Shown: piece after piece, positions 35,303-47,519 of the stretch
How positions within the stretch are numbered: the first letter of the stretch is position 1
Layout of the letters: the number at the start of each line of letters is the position of its first letter
Source: Acholoe squamosa
Lineage: Eukaryota; Annelida; Polychaeta; Phyllodocida; Polynoidae
NCBI GenBank assembly: GCA_949317995.1
Contig: OX439046.1
Location: forward strand, 73,920,286-73,984,285
Reading direction: 5' to 3'
DNA length: 64,000 bases
Translations under genes and position numbers: made by a program
Notes under the pieces: model-generated
The model's database searches: none
Told to the model about the DNA's origin: nothing
What the model saw: the letters and a program-made list of their open reading frames with translations, nothing else

Positions 35303-36309
35303 AAGGCTGGGTATTACATTTGGGTGTTCCCCTTATGATGCACAGCGACCAAGGAAGGGAGTTCGAGTCGGGGCTATGGCAGGAAATGTGCCATTACCTA
35401 GCCATTTGCAAGACCCGAACAAACCCATACCGACCACAGTCGGATGGGCAGGTAGAGCGTTTCAACAGAACCCTCATACAAGTGCTAAAGCCCCTGGTCA
35501 ATACCCACCAGGACGACTGGGATGAACAGTGTGAGTTTGTGGTACATGCCTACAACAACACTGTCCATTCATCCACTAATTGCACTCCCAACCTGCTAGT
35601 GTTCGGCGAGGACATCATAATGCCCGCCGACTTAGTGTATGGAGTGGTTGGTATAGACCCGGAGGCGCCCTGCACTGTGTTGTTTGTGGAGTCATTAAGG
35701 GACAGGTTCAAACAGGCATACGAGGCCGTTCGTAAAGAACTGCTGAAGAGTGCGAAGTGGCAGAAGGTGGGTTATGACACCAATGCTAAACGAATTCGTT
35801 TTAATGTAGGGGACAAAGTCCTAAGGTATTATGAGCCGCTGGAGAAGCTGAAGCTCGTAACGCCTTGGGAAGGTCCGTTTAAAATAATTCGTGTCATCTC
35901 CGAATCTACGGTGATGATGGAGGACTGCCTAACTGGTAGGAAATGGAAGACAAATGTCGGAAAACTTCGGCCCTGGAAGGGACGCGAAGAGGCGGAGAGG
36001 GAGTTCGGCTACAAGCCACCTGTATCTGTCCCTAGTGGACCGAGCGTGGTAGTACCAACAAAACGCCCTAGAGGCCGGCCGAGAAAGACGCCGGGAGACG
36101 AGGGTATGGTGAAAAAGAAGACGAAGGCCAGGAAACGACCTAATCGTAAGAAAAGGAAAAATGTCTCGCTGAGTGAAGGCATTACGTATGGGAAGGTGCC
36201 CGCTGTGGCCAGGCGGAATCCAGAGAGGGCCGTACGTAAAGCCGGGAAAAATAAGAGGCTACCCGAAGGCGTTAGACGCAGTCCCCGGTTGAGGTCTGCC
36301 GTAACCTAA
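35209..36309 (+). pseudogene. pol: Pol, C-terminal integrase in shifted frame
   Basis: Continuation of the same integrase after the frame break; real homology starts near 35240. The second and third catalytic residues are present: Asp in 'HSDQGREF' (35347) and Glu in 'QVERFNR' (35455), with 35 residues between, as in the D,D-35-E rule. A C-terminal basic tail follows 'GPFKIIRVIS' and includes 'RPRGRPRK', an AT-hook-like DNA-binding motif. It stops with TAA at 36307-36309. Confidence 0.9.
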
Positions 36310-36817
36310 CTCAGTACACAACGAGCTGCTGCGTGTTGTCCGCCATAGTCGGGTAACATATGTCCACGGCTGGAGATGCCGAACGTGCCCTCCCCGGGGA
36401 GCTGTATCCCGTGAGCGGCGGTCGGATTAACCGGTACATTCGCTTTGAAGCGTTGTATACCCTGCCAAACTCCAGCAGATAGCACTCGGGTGGTAGGCCG
36501 CGTCCCGCATGTCGAGTCGAATGTTAGTTCGGATCTAGTTCCCTAGGTGGCGCCGCGGGTGCGGCGGGAAAGGTTGGAACTAGGTCACCGGATAGCCACG
36601 GCGGGATCTCGCGAGGCGAGATACGTGACGTCATACTGGTCATAACTAGAGCGGACTCGTGGTGGTTAGACGCCACCCGTTTTTGCTCTAGTTGCTGTTG
36701 GCGGTTTACAGGCCCCTAGCTGTCGGTTAGCTTGTCTAACACCACCTTTTGTTGGACGAATCCTTCGGGAGGAGTCCAACACAGACGCCAAATTATTTGG
36801 AAGTCGCCCTCAGTGCC
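36310..36817 (+). other. Spacer between pol and accessory ORF
   Basis: GC-rich, about 500 bp, no supported coding frame. It could hold a splice acceptor or internal promoter for the downstream ORF, but no strong signal was seen. Confidence 0.4.
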
Positions 36818-39800
36818 ATGGCACAGGGGACGATTGACGCCGCGCGTCAAACTGCCAACGTTCTGTTGGAGGTAGGCGAGGACCCGAAGGTCCCGTCTCG
36901 GGTCGAGGAATCTATGGATTCTTCGACAGAGGAGGCCGCCCGGACGCTCTCGGCTATGGCCGAGGCCACCGACCAGGAGAGGATGCCACCTCCACCACCA
37001 CCACGCCCGGAGCGCTCGTCTGCAGCAGCTGCTTCGGGTAGCAAAGTGGATGTCCTGGACATTCCAATGTATCCTCCGGGATTCAAGACTCGGATCGAAC
37101 GTATGGCACACGTCGACCTACATCCCCATGCACGCCTCCATGTTCGGATGTGGACCAATGGCGGTGGAGCAGGGTGTGCCCGAGCCCATACCAGATGATT
37201 TCAAGACTCTGGTAATGGACTCGTGCAGTGACGAGCTGGCTGACAATATGCCAGTTTCTTGGCTCCGCAACTATCTGAAGTTAGCGGAGAATATGGCGGT
37301 GAACGAGAGTCTGGCCCGAGCCGTCTTGATCTCTGAGGGCATCACCCGAAAGGCCTCAGAGTTAAGGGAGTCCGAATCCGATATGGATACAGACTCCACA
37401 GTAACCTTGTCGTCGGTGGAAACCGACCGGGTCAAGCGATTGACCCGTAAACCTGCGCCTAAGGGTCCTCTCACTGAGAGCGATCTGGAGGCTGAGGATG
37501 TCCGCATCGCCGTCGAGAGGTCCACAACCGAGACCGACCCAGCTGCCGACATCCCGGAGGCACCTGGCGAGATCTCGGATGAGGACATCTCGCGCCAACA
37601 GGCTGCTGTGGAGGCAAAGCGAGCCGAGCTTGCCAAGCAGCAGAAGGAGCTCACCGCAGCTCGCCGGGCCCATCGCAAACAGCAGGCCCAACAGAAAACC
37701 AAGGTCTCTTCCGACTCTGACTCCCCGGTCAGCGGAAGGAGGAGCCCTCGTACAGAGGACAGGAATCGACGAGAGTCGGATTCCAGCCCTGAGATGCCGG
37801 CGCAGCCCACCAAGGTTCAGCGCCGGAAGAAAAAGAACGGAGCGAAAGCGTCTCCCGCAGAACCCACACCCCCCACCAAGCCGAGGGGTAAGGGTCAGCC
37901 GAAGACGCCCGCCTCCACCACCGCAACCACAACCACCACAGTAGCCACCTCGGCTGCAGCTTCCACTGCCAGCACCAGCGGAAAAGGCGCCAAATCCTCT
38001 GCCAAGGCTTCGGCTGGTACTACCACCACCAGCAGAGCGAGCCGTAGGGGAGCTGGTATCTACACAGACAGTGAGGATAGCGACAGCGATCCAGAACTGC
38101 CCGAGTCTGCCAAATCTGATTTGGAGTCCGTGACAACGTGGGAAGAGATGACCACGGATGTCCCAAAAGACGACAATCAGAAATGGATGTGGAAGAATGC
38201 AGCCGAAGGGTTCAAAGAACGGACTCCTCGCTGCTTCGCGGACTGTGCCTACGACACGGTCCATTACATGTGTCCCGGCGCCGTCAATAAGGAGGGTGAC
38301 AGCGATGACGAGGAGTGGATGAAATCCGGCCCCTCGGATACGCCTGTAGGTAAATTCTACCTCATTTGGATTGACCAGCTGAAATCCAAATTGGGGTCGA
38401 TTTACAGCTACGAGGCCCGGACGAAAGTTCAGTGGGCAATGACCCAATGGGGACCAACCGGCAGCCGCCGACGGTGCCCATTCGAGTCATGCCAGCTGGC
38501 TCTCACGGGTGAGAAGATGTTCGAGACGAAGCCTCGCTTCGCTCGCCACATTGTTGAACATCACATGCACCACAAGCCTGTGATGATGTGTGTGCTTGGG
38601 GACCGCCCGAGCAAACATTGTGATGGATCGTTCAGCACTCACCGGCGCCGAGACATGGCTCTGCACTTGCAGAAGGCCCATGGCATCGGCCTGGAGAAAA
38701 CCAGGAAACGAGCCATCAAGTGCTTCAACGAGCTCCTAGCTAACTGGGCCTCGTTGAGCATTAAAGACGTCAAGGAGCAGGCATTCGAGACCGGATTCTG
38801 CTCATGGAAGAGCGGCAACTTGTTGACCTTCTTCCATATCAACTTCTCTTCCACGAAGTTCGGGATGCCCAGTGAGGTGCACCTGAAGGTAAAAAAGTGG
38901 CGAGGAGATGATAAGCGAGAGAAGGCCAAAGCCCGCTCTAAGGGTCCCGGCGGAGGCACAACAACAGCTACCGGTGCTTCCAAGAGGACCCGAGCAGACC
39001 GGTCCGTGAGCCCTTCGGGTGGCAAGGACCAGCCAAGACCAGCTAACCCAGCTGATCGTCGCGAGTCGGGACAACAAGTCTCGGCTCTGGATATGCCTAG
39101 CAACCAGGCCCATAGGTCGGGTAGCCAGGCAGCCACAACGGCGACTCCAGCCACCACCACCTCTACACCTGCACCCGCGGAACAACGCCCGGGCGAAGCC
39201 ACTGGCAGCCATGATGGTGGGGGCGAACTCTTCGCTCCCCCATCTGGGTATTCTTCTTGGTGGGCCGGAGAGGGATCTTCCGGCAAGCGCCCCACGTACA
39301 GTGAGTACGCGGCGAAGTTCCCCGCTATGGGACCAGCCGGACCCGAGTCGCAGGTCCTTACCTCCCTGGGCCGGACCAAACCCCGTGGTAGAGGCCGTGG
39401 TGGGCTGGAGTCCACCCGAGCTTCCCCGGGCGGTGGCCGAGGCCGGGGCGGTCTTACGGTTGAGGGCCCGTCTGCTCCTCCAGCAGGTACTCCACCTGCT
39501 CCAGTGGAAGCCACCGCGCCTCCACCAGTCATTGCTCCACCAACGGGCCCTCGGGTACCCCTGATGGAGTTAATTTCGGATACGCTGTCAGGTCTTCAGG
39601 ATCCGAACACGTTTGTTGACCACAGAGATGTCCAAACGGTTCACATCCAGAATGAGCTGATGGCGGAGTGGCAGGCATTGCACCGCCAGAAGTCAGTCGA
39701 CTACTGGCGGGCGATGACTGAAGCCACCCTCAATCTGGTATACGAAATCCAGAAGAGGGAGGAAGACAAGATCAGGCAGCTGGAGAAGGACAGAGTCCAG

Positions 39801-40301
39801 GAGGCTCTCGAATCCTGCCGGCGTCAGCAAAAGGAAGCCGAAAAGCTTAAGGAGTTTCACCAAGCTGAAAACGCCAGATACATCCATAGGTTTAAGGAGG
39901 CTGACCTCAAGTTTTTCCTGGCATTCGGGAAACATCTGGAGGAGTGGGACGGCTTACCGTCGTCCCTTATCTTCATACCAGATATACCCCCGGATGCCCC
40001 GCCAGCCCCGGCTACTCCACCGGTTCTGGCCACTCCACCGGTCCCGGCTGCTCCGCCAGTTCCGGCAGCTCTCCTGCTCCCACCCCCTACCGTCACCCGG
40101 ACTGTTACAACTGCCACGGTCGCTTCACCAGCATCCGAGGCAATGGACAGTCCATCCGCGGTGATGAGGGCCTTGAGCTTGGAGGGCGATACGCCCAGCG
40201 AGGCTTCCGCGGCGCTCTCTACGAGCAGCTGTAGCAGCTCGGCTCCATCTGCCACAATGGAGTCGGCTGAGAAGATGGACACGGATCCGGAAGATCTTTA
40301 A
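36818..40301 (+). CDS. Accessory ORF3: zinc-finger / coiled-coil protein
   Basis: This occupies the env position but has no signal peptide or membrane segment. The best start is ATG 36818 in frame 2 with a strong Kozak context (GTGCCATGG). Around 37150-37170 the sensible reading moves to frame 3, which is open from ATG 37050 to TAA 40301 (1083 codons), so a frameshift or unseen splice lies there. Numbering from 37050: acidic/Ser-rich and Ala/Thr/Pro-rich disorder about 100-340; two C2H2-type fingers, C476/C481 with H500/H504-505 and C514/C524 with H539/H544; Gly/Arg-rich 'RGRGRGG' about 775-810; a coiled coil about 895-940; a Pro-rich then acidic tail. Function is unknown. RNA or chromatin binding is a guess. 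The codon pattern looks genuinely coding. Confidence 0.7.
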
Positions 40302-41083
40302 GTGTCCATCTGACGGTGTCTCCTTTGTACCCGAGGGTAAAAGCATTTAATATGCGAAAGGCACTGTTCCTTACGCTGGACTCCTGATATCTGGAACGTA
40401 ACCTGCAGCGAAGATGGACGCTAAACCCGACACACCAAAAAGGGATTACCACACCTACCCGGGGCTCCATCTTCCCATCTTCATCAGGGCACATCACAAC
40501 AGCAACGTGGCTTGCCACCACACATATGTCGCCGGATGGAGCTGCAGAAACCAGTCGTTCCAGATTCGCGGGAAGTCCGGTATATTGTAAGGGTGATCCT
40601 GCTACCCTGGTAGGACACCTCTATTTGTCAGTATTATTATTTTTGTATAAATATATTTTTATACCAAATATATATTTTTGTAATAAAAACAAACAAATTT
40701 TTCTCTCGGAATATCTACCCCACCTCGGGTCGGTTAGTTAATACTGTAAAATTTTATTCATATCGCCTGATTACTCGTCTACGACTTTTTAATGCGTCTT
40801 GTTCATAATAATAACACTATTGTAACACTGTTACTACACATCACCATAGGTCGATGGTGCATAAGGCGCCACTTCCTATTTGTTATTATTAATTACCACT
40901 ACTTCGGGTTATATGCGACGATGCCTCATTATGTACATATTATTTATAATGCCCCTAAATGTTCTATATGCTATACGAACTGTATATATAGACTTACCTA
41001 TTTGTGTATAATATTATTGTATAAAGTTAACAATAGGTATTTATTAATTACACCCAACCCTAGGTATAGTCTAGTGGGGGTGG
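40302..41083 (+). other. 3' untranslated region and polypurine tract of element 1
   Basis: GC-rich to about 40600, then very AT-rich to 41060. AGTGGGGGTGG at 41073-41083, directly before the LTR, is the likely polypurine tract that primes plus-strand DNA. No ORF is supported. Confidence 0.65.
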
Positions 41084-41448
41084 TGTAGGGGCCGGTATCG
41101 TCGTATATATATTAGTGCCGTTCATCCGAGAGACGTGTTCGTGTGGTGCCTGTTCCTTCTATGCCAGCTATGTGTCGCTTTGTGATACCCCGTTGGTACA
41201 AGAGGGGGCGGCAGCATGCCTCGCGTCCAGCTCCTACTAAGGAGCCGGACGAGCGGCAGAAGGTGACTGGATCTAGTCCAGTCCAGACACGCAGCCTAAC
41301 CTGTAGACTAGAGTGGAATAAAGTCCTACCTGAGAGGTAGGGGTTTCTGGGGCTTTGCCCAACCCGAACTACTCGTGTTGTGTTGGTATTTCTAGTGGTA
41401 AGCGAGCCAAAGAGCCACCCAACATATAAGTCAATACGAACCATTACA
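41084..41448 (+). repeat. 3' LTR of Gypsy element 1
   Basis: 365 bp, identical to the 5' LTR except for four substitutions (G/T, C/G, G/A and C/T when read 5' LTR to 3' LTR). AATAAA is at 41317-41322. Confidence 0.95.
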
Positions 41449-42244
41449 ATATCAAATTATACTACCATAACATTTAACAGAGGAAATCCAGTTAAAGCGA
41501 TGATTTTATAAGTGGGTCTTTGTTGCAAAACACCAGCTCTTTCCAATAAAAATTCATTACATTTCATCTGGTGCTTTTTTAGATTTATTAATCTGATAAC
41601 TGTTTATGTGACAGTTTTAAATAAAGCCTTAACACATAGTTTACTATGAGCCTAGGAGTAAAACACTAATGGGAGAGTGTTGTAGTGACCATTACAATGA
41701 AGCTTAAGATCACTCAGCCTTTTCTGCTGACATACCATGCCATTAAAGTGACTCACTTAAGGTCTGCAAGTTACTCACCAAAGCCAAACTTATGCATATT
41801 GACAACCTATTTGCATGATGCATTTATATAGCCCATAAAGCCCATAAAGAGATAGTACCCATAGTTCATTCAGTCTCTGTTGCCTAAATTTACAAAGGCT
41901 TAGTATGGCTCATTTGCACGATGGAGGCCAAGTTAACAATTGGCTTCTTCCCATCCACCCCCACGGCACATACCTCACCTCACACCCTAGTATTGACAAG
42001 GTATGCTTCAAGACTTGAATAACGTCATAATGTATTATGTTTTTTGCTCGCTAGGATGGATGTTTCTCTCGAGTGATTTCCTTTGCAAATTAGATTTTAT
42101 AAACCTAAATTTTAATGCTTGGTGCATTTCTGAAAATTGGAAATGATGCATTGATTATATTGATGAGAAGACTGGTGGAGGGGAAGGGTGGAGTATTGGG
42201 TGGGGGCATCTCATTGTTTGTCTTGTTAAAAGGATATCAGTGTC
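41449..42244. other. Non-coding
   Basis: AT-rich host flank with no supported feature. Its first bases, ATAT, complete the likely target duplication of element 1. Confidence 0.5.
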
Positions 42245-42605
42245 AGTGTGGGTCTGGCCGTGCCAAGGCTTCGCTTTATCTGACATTTAGTTGGGGACGG
42301 TCCAAGCATGCTGCCTTGGTGCACTCCACTCTTACACTGCCCAATAACCCTTACTATTCCACTGCTGCTAGAACTGTTGCTTCAAGAAATGGCGACATAT
42401 TATATAAATATGATAAATATACATGTATAGTTTTCCTCAAGTATAACATTCATCAGAGCCTGGCTGTGCCAAGGGTCAGCTTTATCTGACAGTCTGCTGA
42501 GGACGGCCAAGCATGCTGCCTTGGAGCACTCCACTCTTACACTGATCATTAACCCTTACAGCCCTGCTACTGCAAGAGTTATTGAATTGTGCTGCAAGAG
42601 AGGGT
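42245..42605. repeat. Direct duplication, about 213-bp period
   Basis: 'GTCTGGCCGTGCCAAGG' (42251) and 'AGCCTGGCTGTGCCAAGG' (42463) each lead into 'CTTTATCTGACA', 'CAAGCATGCTGCCTTGG', 'GCACTCCACTCTTACACTG', 'AACCCTTAC' and 'CTGCTA'. The copies are about 80-85% alike by eye. AATAAA follows at about 42634. No gene is evident. Confidence 0.75.
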
Positions 42606-43424
42606 AACATTTTGTATAAAAGTTTCCGATTCAATAAACTTGCTATTGCTGCATACATGTTTGTATCATTTTCATTAATTTATACATATAATAGGTAAGC
42701 ACCAAGTATAAGAGGACACCACAGAGGAATCTATGGAATCATGTATAATTGATAACGAAACACTATATGATAACATTTCATTCAGTTATAATATGCTGCA
42801 TTGATCTGCGCCTCCTGCAAAGAAAAGGCACACCATTAAATATAGCAACGATCAGGACCTTAGAGGAAGGCAGGGACAAAAACCATTAACTATTCTTTGT
42901 TATAATCGAGCGGAAACAACTCTAACATATATTTAATGTCAATATTGCTGGAAGTTGAGATGGTAATGACTAGCCTCAGTTTATAACACTTGTATATTTC
43001 TAATGGCATATGGGAAGGGTAAATCAAATGGTGAGTGCTCCCAGCCTTGCGTGATTTTTTTGGAAATGCTTAAAGCACAGGTCCAGGCAGAAGCACATAT
43101 TAACTACTCAAGGGATAACTGACAGTACATTATTTCCCTATGCATATAACCACCCTCCCCACTCCTCCTCAGATTATCACTGGAAACATATTCAGAAAAA
43201 GGGTTGATGCAGTTTTGGCGGAAAAAGCAGAAGACAATTGGATAAAGAGTGTCCAAGTGATGAAGGTTGAGTGTGTCTGATCGAGCCATCCATTTATCAT
43301 GATACACTTATCGCACAATTATGTCAGCCTCTTAAGTCAGTCTGTGAATGAAAATGTGAAAACGCACTTCACTCAGGCCAGTATTGGTTCAGTCTTTTGT
43401 GGATCAAAAATCTATCAGTATATC
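42606..43424. other. Non-coding
   Basis: No supported feature. Confidence 0.5.
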
Positions 43425-43742
43425 AATGCACGCTGGTTATCATGGTGTATGAATGCAGTACTGGTGAGTAACACACCAGATCTGCATTCATGTTTTGGCA
43501 GACACTCTGCACTGTCAGCCACCACAAGGGTTTTACAGCAGAGTGCTTCTCATTCTGAAATACAGTAGTAGCTGCTGCAGGTACAAAAACTATGACGTGA
43601 TGCAGATCCTACTGTTGGCACTACAGCAGCATTTATAGGCCATTTAAAATTGTGTCTGAGAGTGTGTTGTTGCCATATGTTGCATCATGCTGACCAGTGT
43701 GCATGGAGCACATATATATGTTCCCAGCCCTTACAGGGTTAA
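43425..43742. mobile_element. TTAA MITE, diverged copy
   Basis: The right end CAGCCCTTACAGGGTTAA (TTAA at 43739-43742) matches the family. The interior has GAATGCAGTACTGGTGAGTA facing CACACCAGATCTGCATTC. The left end is unclear. Confidence 0.5.
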
Positions 43743-45350
43743 AGCACTATGTATGAGTAATGTAAATATTGAATAAACCAGGCTCCTATCAGTCTGTGTA
43801 CTAGCTCTGTGATGGATCTAAGTGAGGAGCCGGAGACGTTTCACAAAGCGGATTAAGGAATTCTAAATGTATTAAAGACAAATGCTACACGGTACACAGA
43901 AGCCACCTGGTGGCAGAAATCAGAACTCATCAGTTATACTATTTTAATGGGTTTTCTCATCTCAGCTGGGTCACTTTCCCTCTACATATTTTCTTCTGTT
44001 TATTTCTAATTACTATAAATGCATTAAAGATATTTATATGTTATTTGAATTCCAATAGGATCCTTTTGTTAAGGGAAAATTTACATTTTTGAAAAGTTCA
44101 CAGATGAATCAATAGAAGATCATTTACTATCAAGCTAATACTATCCAGAGTTATTTGAGATTATCAATAGAAGATCTAACATTGATCAGCCTGTAGCATT
44201 TGTCTCTAAACTAAGACCTGGTCACAGTTGTCTTCAGTTGCTTGTGTGTAGGCAGTATTGTAACATGGCAATGTTTTATAATATATACTGCTTACAGACA
44301 GACACTCTGTGTTTATTCTGTACTTATATAAAACTTGCATATCCCTATCAGTCAATAGAGACCCAGTGGCTTTGGGTCTCCATAAATACCATTTAAAATA
44401 CGCCTTAATTGCAAAAGTAATAGAGCTTATGGTACCTAAAAAACTAAACATTCCAATACAAACTTTTTCTTTTCATTACAGATGCCCTTTTCTAATAATT
44501 CACTGCATGGGTCTTGTAAATATGTCCCAAATCATATAGAATGTTGATGGTTAATATTAAATCCACACAGTAAACCATAAACCCACTGAAAAGGGTTATG
44601 TTGAAGTCAGATTTCACACTTCCATCTTTATATAGCCATATACATCAACATATGGATATTTTACGACCATACTCAGTCAAATTTTCATCGGCCACATCCT
44701 TGCAGAAGGCTTGCCTGTCATATTTCTATTAAAAGGCATACATTTGCTTTGTATCAGACAAGACTCTTAATAAGATGGCTATATTTTAACATCGGCACTA
44801 AAAGCCAAAAGACTCCTGGCTAAAGTATGTTTGTAAATTTCATTAAAATTGTTTCTGAAGATGTATATAATTTAAGATGTACATTAAGATCATCAATATT
44901 TTATGAAGTTAGATGGGACACCAGAGGAGACCTTACCATGCGCTTACTCTCAAAATCATTTGTTCAGACTAAATGAATGGCACTTAAACTTGTAAGTATA
45001 GCAATTTTATCCGAGCCCACAGGGGTTGTTCATCTAACAAAGAATTCCAATACTAAGAGGAAGTCTATGCCTATCTATTAGTTTGCTCAAATAGCTATGA
45101 ATCAAGTGATTACTATTGACATTTTACATGAGATCCCCTGATAACACAAAGGTCTGATTGATTGGCTGTTTGTAGAACTAAAAGAAGGTATGGGTGTCTC
45201 CCACCCTACTAGATAGAGGTGCGTGTCAGGCACCCATATCCCACAGGCACTATAACACGGCCCCATCTATTCCATATAGAGACAGATTGGTCTATCCCAC
45301 AGACCGACCTGCACCAGGCGGTCTGTAACAAGGAACCTTGGCTCTACATC
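43743..45350. other. Non-coding
   Basis: AT-rich, no supported gene or repeat boundary. Confidence 0.5.
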
Positions 45351-45605
45351 TTAAGCATTTAAGGGCCGCTGATGCAAGTGTGTGTCATGCCCATGTGGTC
45401 ACCAATGAAGTGCTGGTGAAACTGCTTGCCAGCGCTTCATTGGACCATCATGCCAACCCTTTTCGGGTCAATACATGTACTCTCACAGGGTTACCATGAT
45501 GCTCCAATAAAGTTTTGGTAGACATTCTGGTCAGCACTTTATTGGTGCATCAAGAAGACCAATTGGCATGATGCACTCCTGCATCAGCAGCCCTTAAAGG
45601 GTTAA
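45351..45605. mobile_element. TTAA MITE, best-preserved copy
   Basis: TTAA at both ends (45351-45354, 45602-45605) with matching terminal words (ATTTAAGGGC, GCCCTTAAAGGG). It contains a near-perfect hairpin, CCAATGAAGTGCTGG (45402) facing CCAGCGCTTCATTGG (45429), and a second one around ACTTTATTGGTGCATCA. 255 bp with no ORF. It is non-autonomous and probably mobilised by a piggyBac-type transposase, judged by TTAA and CCC ends. Confidence 0.8.
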
Positions 45606-46479
45606 CAGGCAAAACCAAGTTGTGAACTATCATACGATAGTTTTCCAATCAGGTGGATTAATGGTGATAGATGGTGAGTTTCTAAACTTGAGGTATCAAA
45701 ACAATTTGCTTTTCCTTCTTCATTTGTTTTGTCCCTAAACAATATCTCATTTGATACACCAAATTCCTTAAAAGCTGGGATGTATTTTCTGATAAAAGGT
45801 TATTTTTGAGTGTCTAATCTTGTGCACTATGTTAGGGAGTGCTATAAATCATAGTGCTCTGCTAGCTCACCATGGAGTTTCAAAGTATTTTGTATTGTAT
45901 TTGAAAACATTTAGTGGATTGATCACTGGATGGTCTTCCATATATGCAATTGAGTCAACCAGGCTCTATGCATACAGCAAGAAACAGGTATTGTTGATTA
46001 ATGATTAAAGATATAGACGTGAACAGATATGACTTATAATGTGCCCTGGAAATGACATATCAATGTTAATTTTAATTCATAAAACAAAATGAAATAAAGG
46101 GAATGGAATTAGCTGCAGCAAGACTAAAAATGCAATTTGATCCTTCATGATTAAAGCGAATAAATGCGAATCAATTTAATATGTGTTATATTACAGTTGC
46201 TGGAATGGGTATAATGAGCCTCCACAGGAATTATAATAAAAACCTTATGTCTGTATGGAAATGGATAGGATTGCTTGATGTATTTATAAAAAGGAGACTT
46301 CTTCTATTTTGGTCACATCAGAAAGAGATTAGAGTATATCAATATAAATGGTTCTAACCAACATAGGCAATGTGCTTATTCTGCTGGTCTGCCCCTTAAA
46401 TCATTAAGGCCAGTACATGGTACCTAAATGCTTTTTGCAATATTCACTGTTAGCGTAAGCTTGACCCCCTTGAGGGGTG
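45606..46479. other. Non-coding
   Basis: No supported feature. Confidence 0.5.
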
Positions 46480-46782
46480 CATCAACCCTGAAGGGTAGGC
46501 GTAATGCATAAGTGCAGTACTGGTAAGTACTCCCATGGAATTGTGTTTATGTTTATGAATGGTAACTTCTAATTGATGCGATGCATGATAATTGTGCAGT
46601 TCTGGTATTTACTGACTAACACTGCGTTCATGCTGATTAGTTAGTGGGGGCATCATGATGACCTCCAGGAGTGTATCAGACCTACAGGTAGGGTTGTCAT
46701 GATGCAATTAACTCACCAGGGCTGCATTTGTGCATAAAGTGGGCATGACATATCAATGCATGAGGTGCCCTTAAAGTGTTAA
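46480..46782. mobile_element. TTAA MITE copy
   Basis: The right end GGTGCCCTTAAAGTGTTAA ends at 46782. The interior has AAGTGCAGTACTGGTAAGTA and CACCAGGGCTGCATTTGTGCA, as in the other copies. The left boundary is approximate. Confidence 0.5.
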
Positions 46783-46923
46783 CAATAGAGCTGTTCTTTA
46801 TACCAGATCCCAATGGTGATCCGATCAGTCACCGTCAATATGAATAGACCTGCACTTACAATAGGGGACATCAAAAATACAGGAATTGATGTAGTGCTGC
46901 AGGAACAAATGCTGGAAACCAAG

Positions 46924-47488
46924 TAAACCCTCTAAAAGCAGCTGATGCAGGAGTGCATCATGCCTATTGGTCGTCATTATATACTAATGAAGTTCTGGCA
47001 AGACTGCTCACCAACACTTTATTGGAGCATCATGCTGCATCTATGGGGCTGTATCAATCCCTTTAGGGTCATCATGATGCATCAATGTAGCCCTGGCAAG
47101 TTACTCACCAGGGCTACATTCATGCAGCATGACAAACCATGGGCATTTATAAATATGTATTAGCTTCCCTTCTTAACACAGTATTGGTGCATCATGCTCC
47201 CCCTTGACACTGTTTCAACACTGTGCAGTAGTCATGTTATAGTAAGTTACTCGCCAGTGCCATATCTGTGTACAGTGCTGACTAAAAAACTGTATAATGT
47301 ATTTATGCACCCTCTTGGCGTGTATCAACCCTGTAGAATATATAAATGCATAACCATTACCCTGGTGAGTAGTCTTGCTAGGGATGAATTTTAACATCAT
47401 TGGAACCAATAGCAATCAACGGACATGATGCATGGTGCACTGTAGGTGCTAGAATGGTTAAAATCATATGGAGCCCTTAAAGGATTAA
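46924..47488. mobile_element. Two adjoining TTAA MITEs
   Basis: Copy one, 46924-47176: starts TAAACCCTCTAAAAGC and contains hairpin AATGTAGCCCTGG (47084) facing CCAGGGCTACATT (47108). Copy two, 47173-47488: shares the TTAA at 47173 and ends GCCCTTAAAGGATTAA. Together with 45351 and 46480 this makes four copies in 2.1 kb directly upstream of the next LTR. Confidence 0.6.
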
Positions 47489-47519
47489 CAGCAGCATGTA
47501 AAGCACTATAAGAAGATAC

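Larger units (their letters stand above)
28696..41448 (+). mobile_element. Complete Gypsy-type LTR retrotransposon with extra ORF
   Basis: 12,753 bp. The 365-bp LTRs (28696-29060, 41084-41448) begin TGTAG and end TTACA, and differ at 4 positions by hand alignment. ATAT lies directly outside both (28692-28695, 41449-41452), a likely 4-bp target duplication. Order is LTR, primer site, gag, protease, RT, RNase H, integrase, a long accessory ORF, polypurine tract, LTR. Protease before RT and integrase after RNase H is the Ty3/Gypsy order. GC content is clearly higher than the flanks. Four lesions suggest this copy is no longer autonomous despite its young LTRs. Confidence 0.95.

Noticed and set aside
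37362-39532. Long minus-strand frames (361 and 297 codons) opposite accessory ORF3
   Set aside because: They are GC-rich shadows of the plus-strand coding frame, with low-complexity Gly/Ser/Cys-rich products and no domain. The plus strand shows zinc fingers and a coiled coil.
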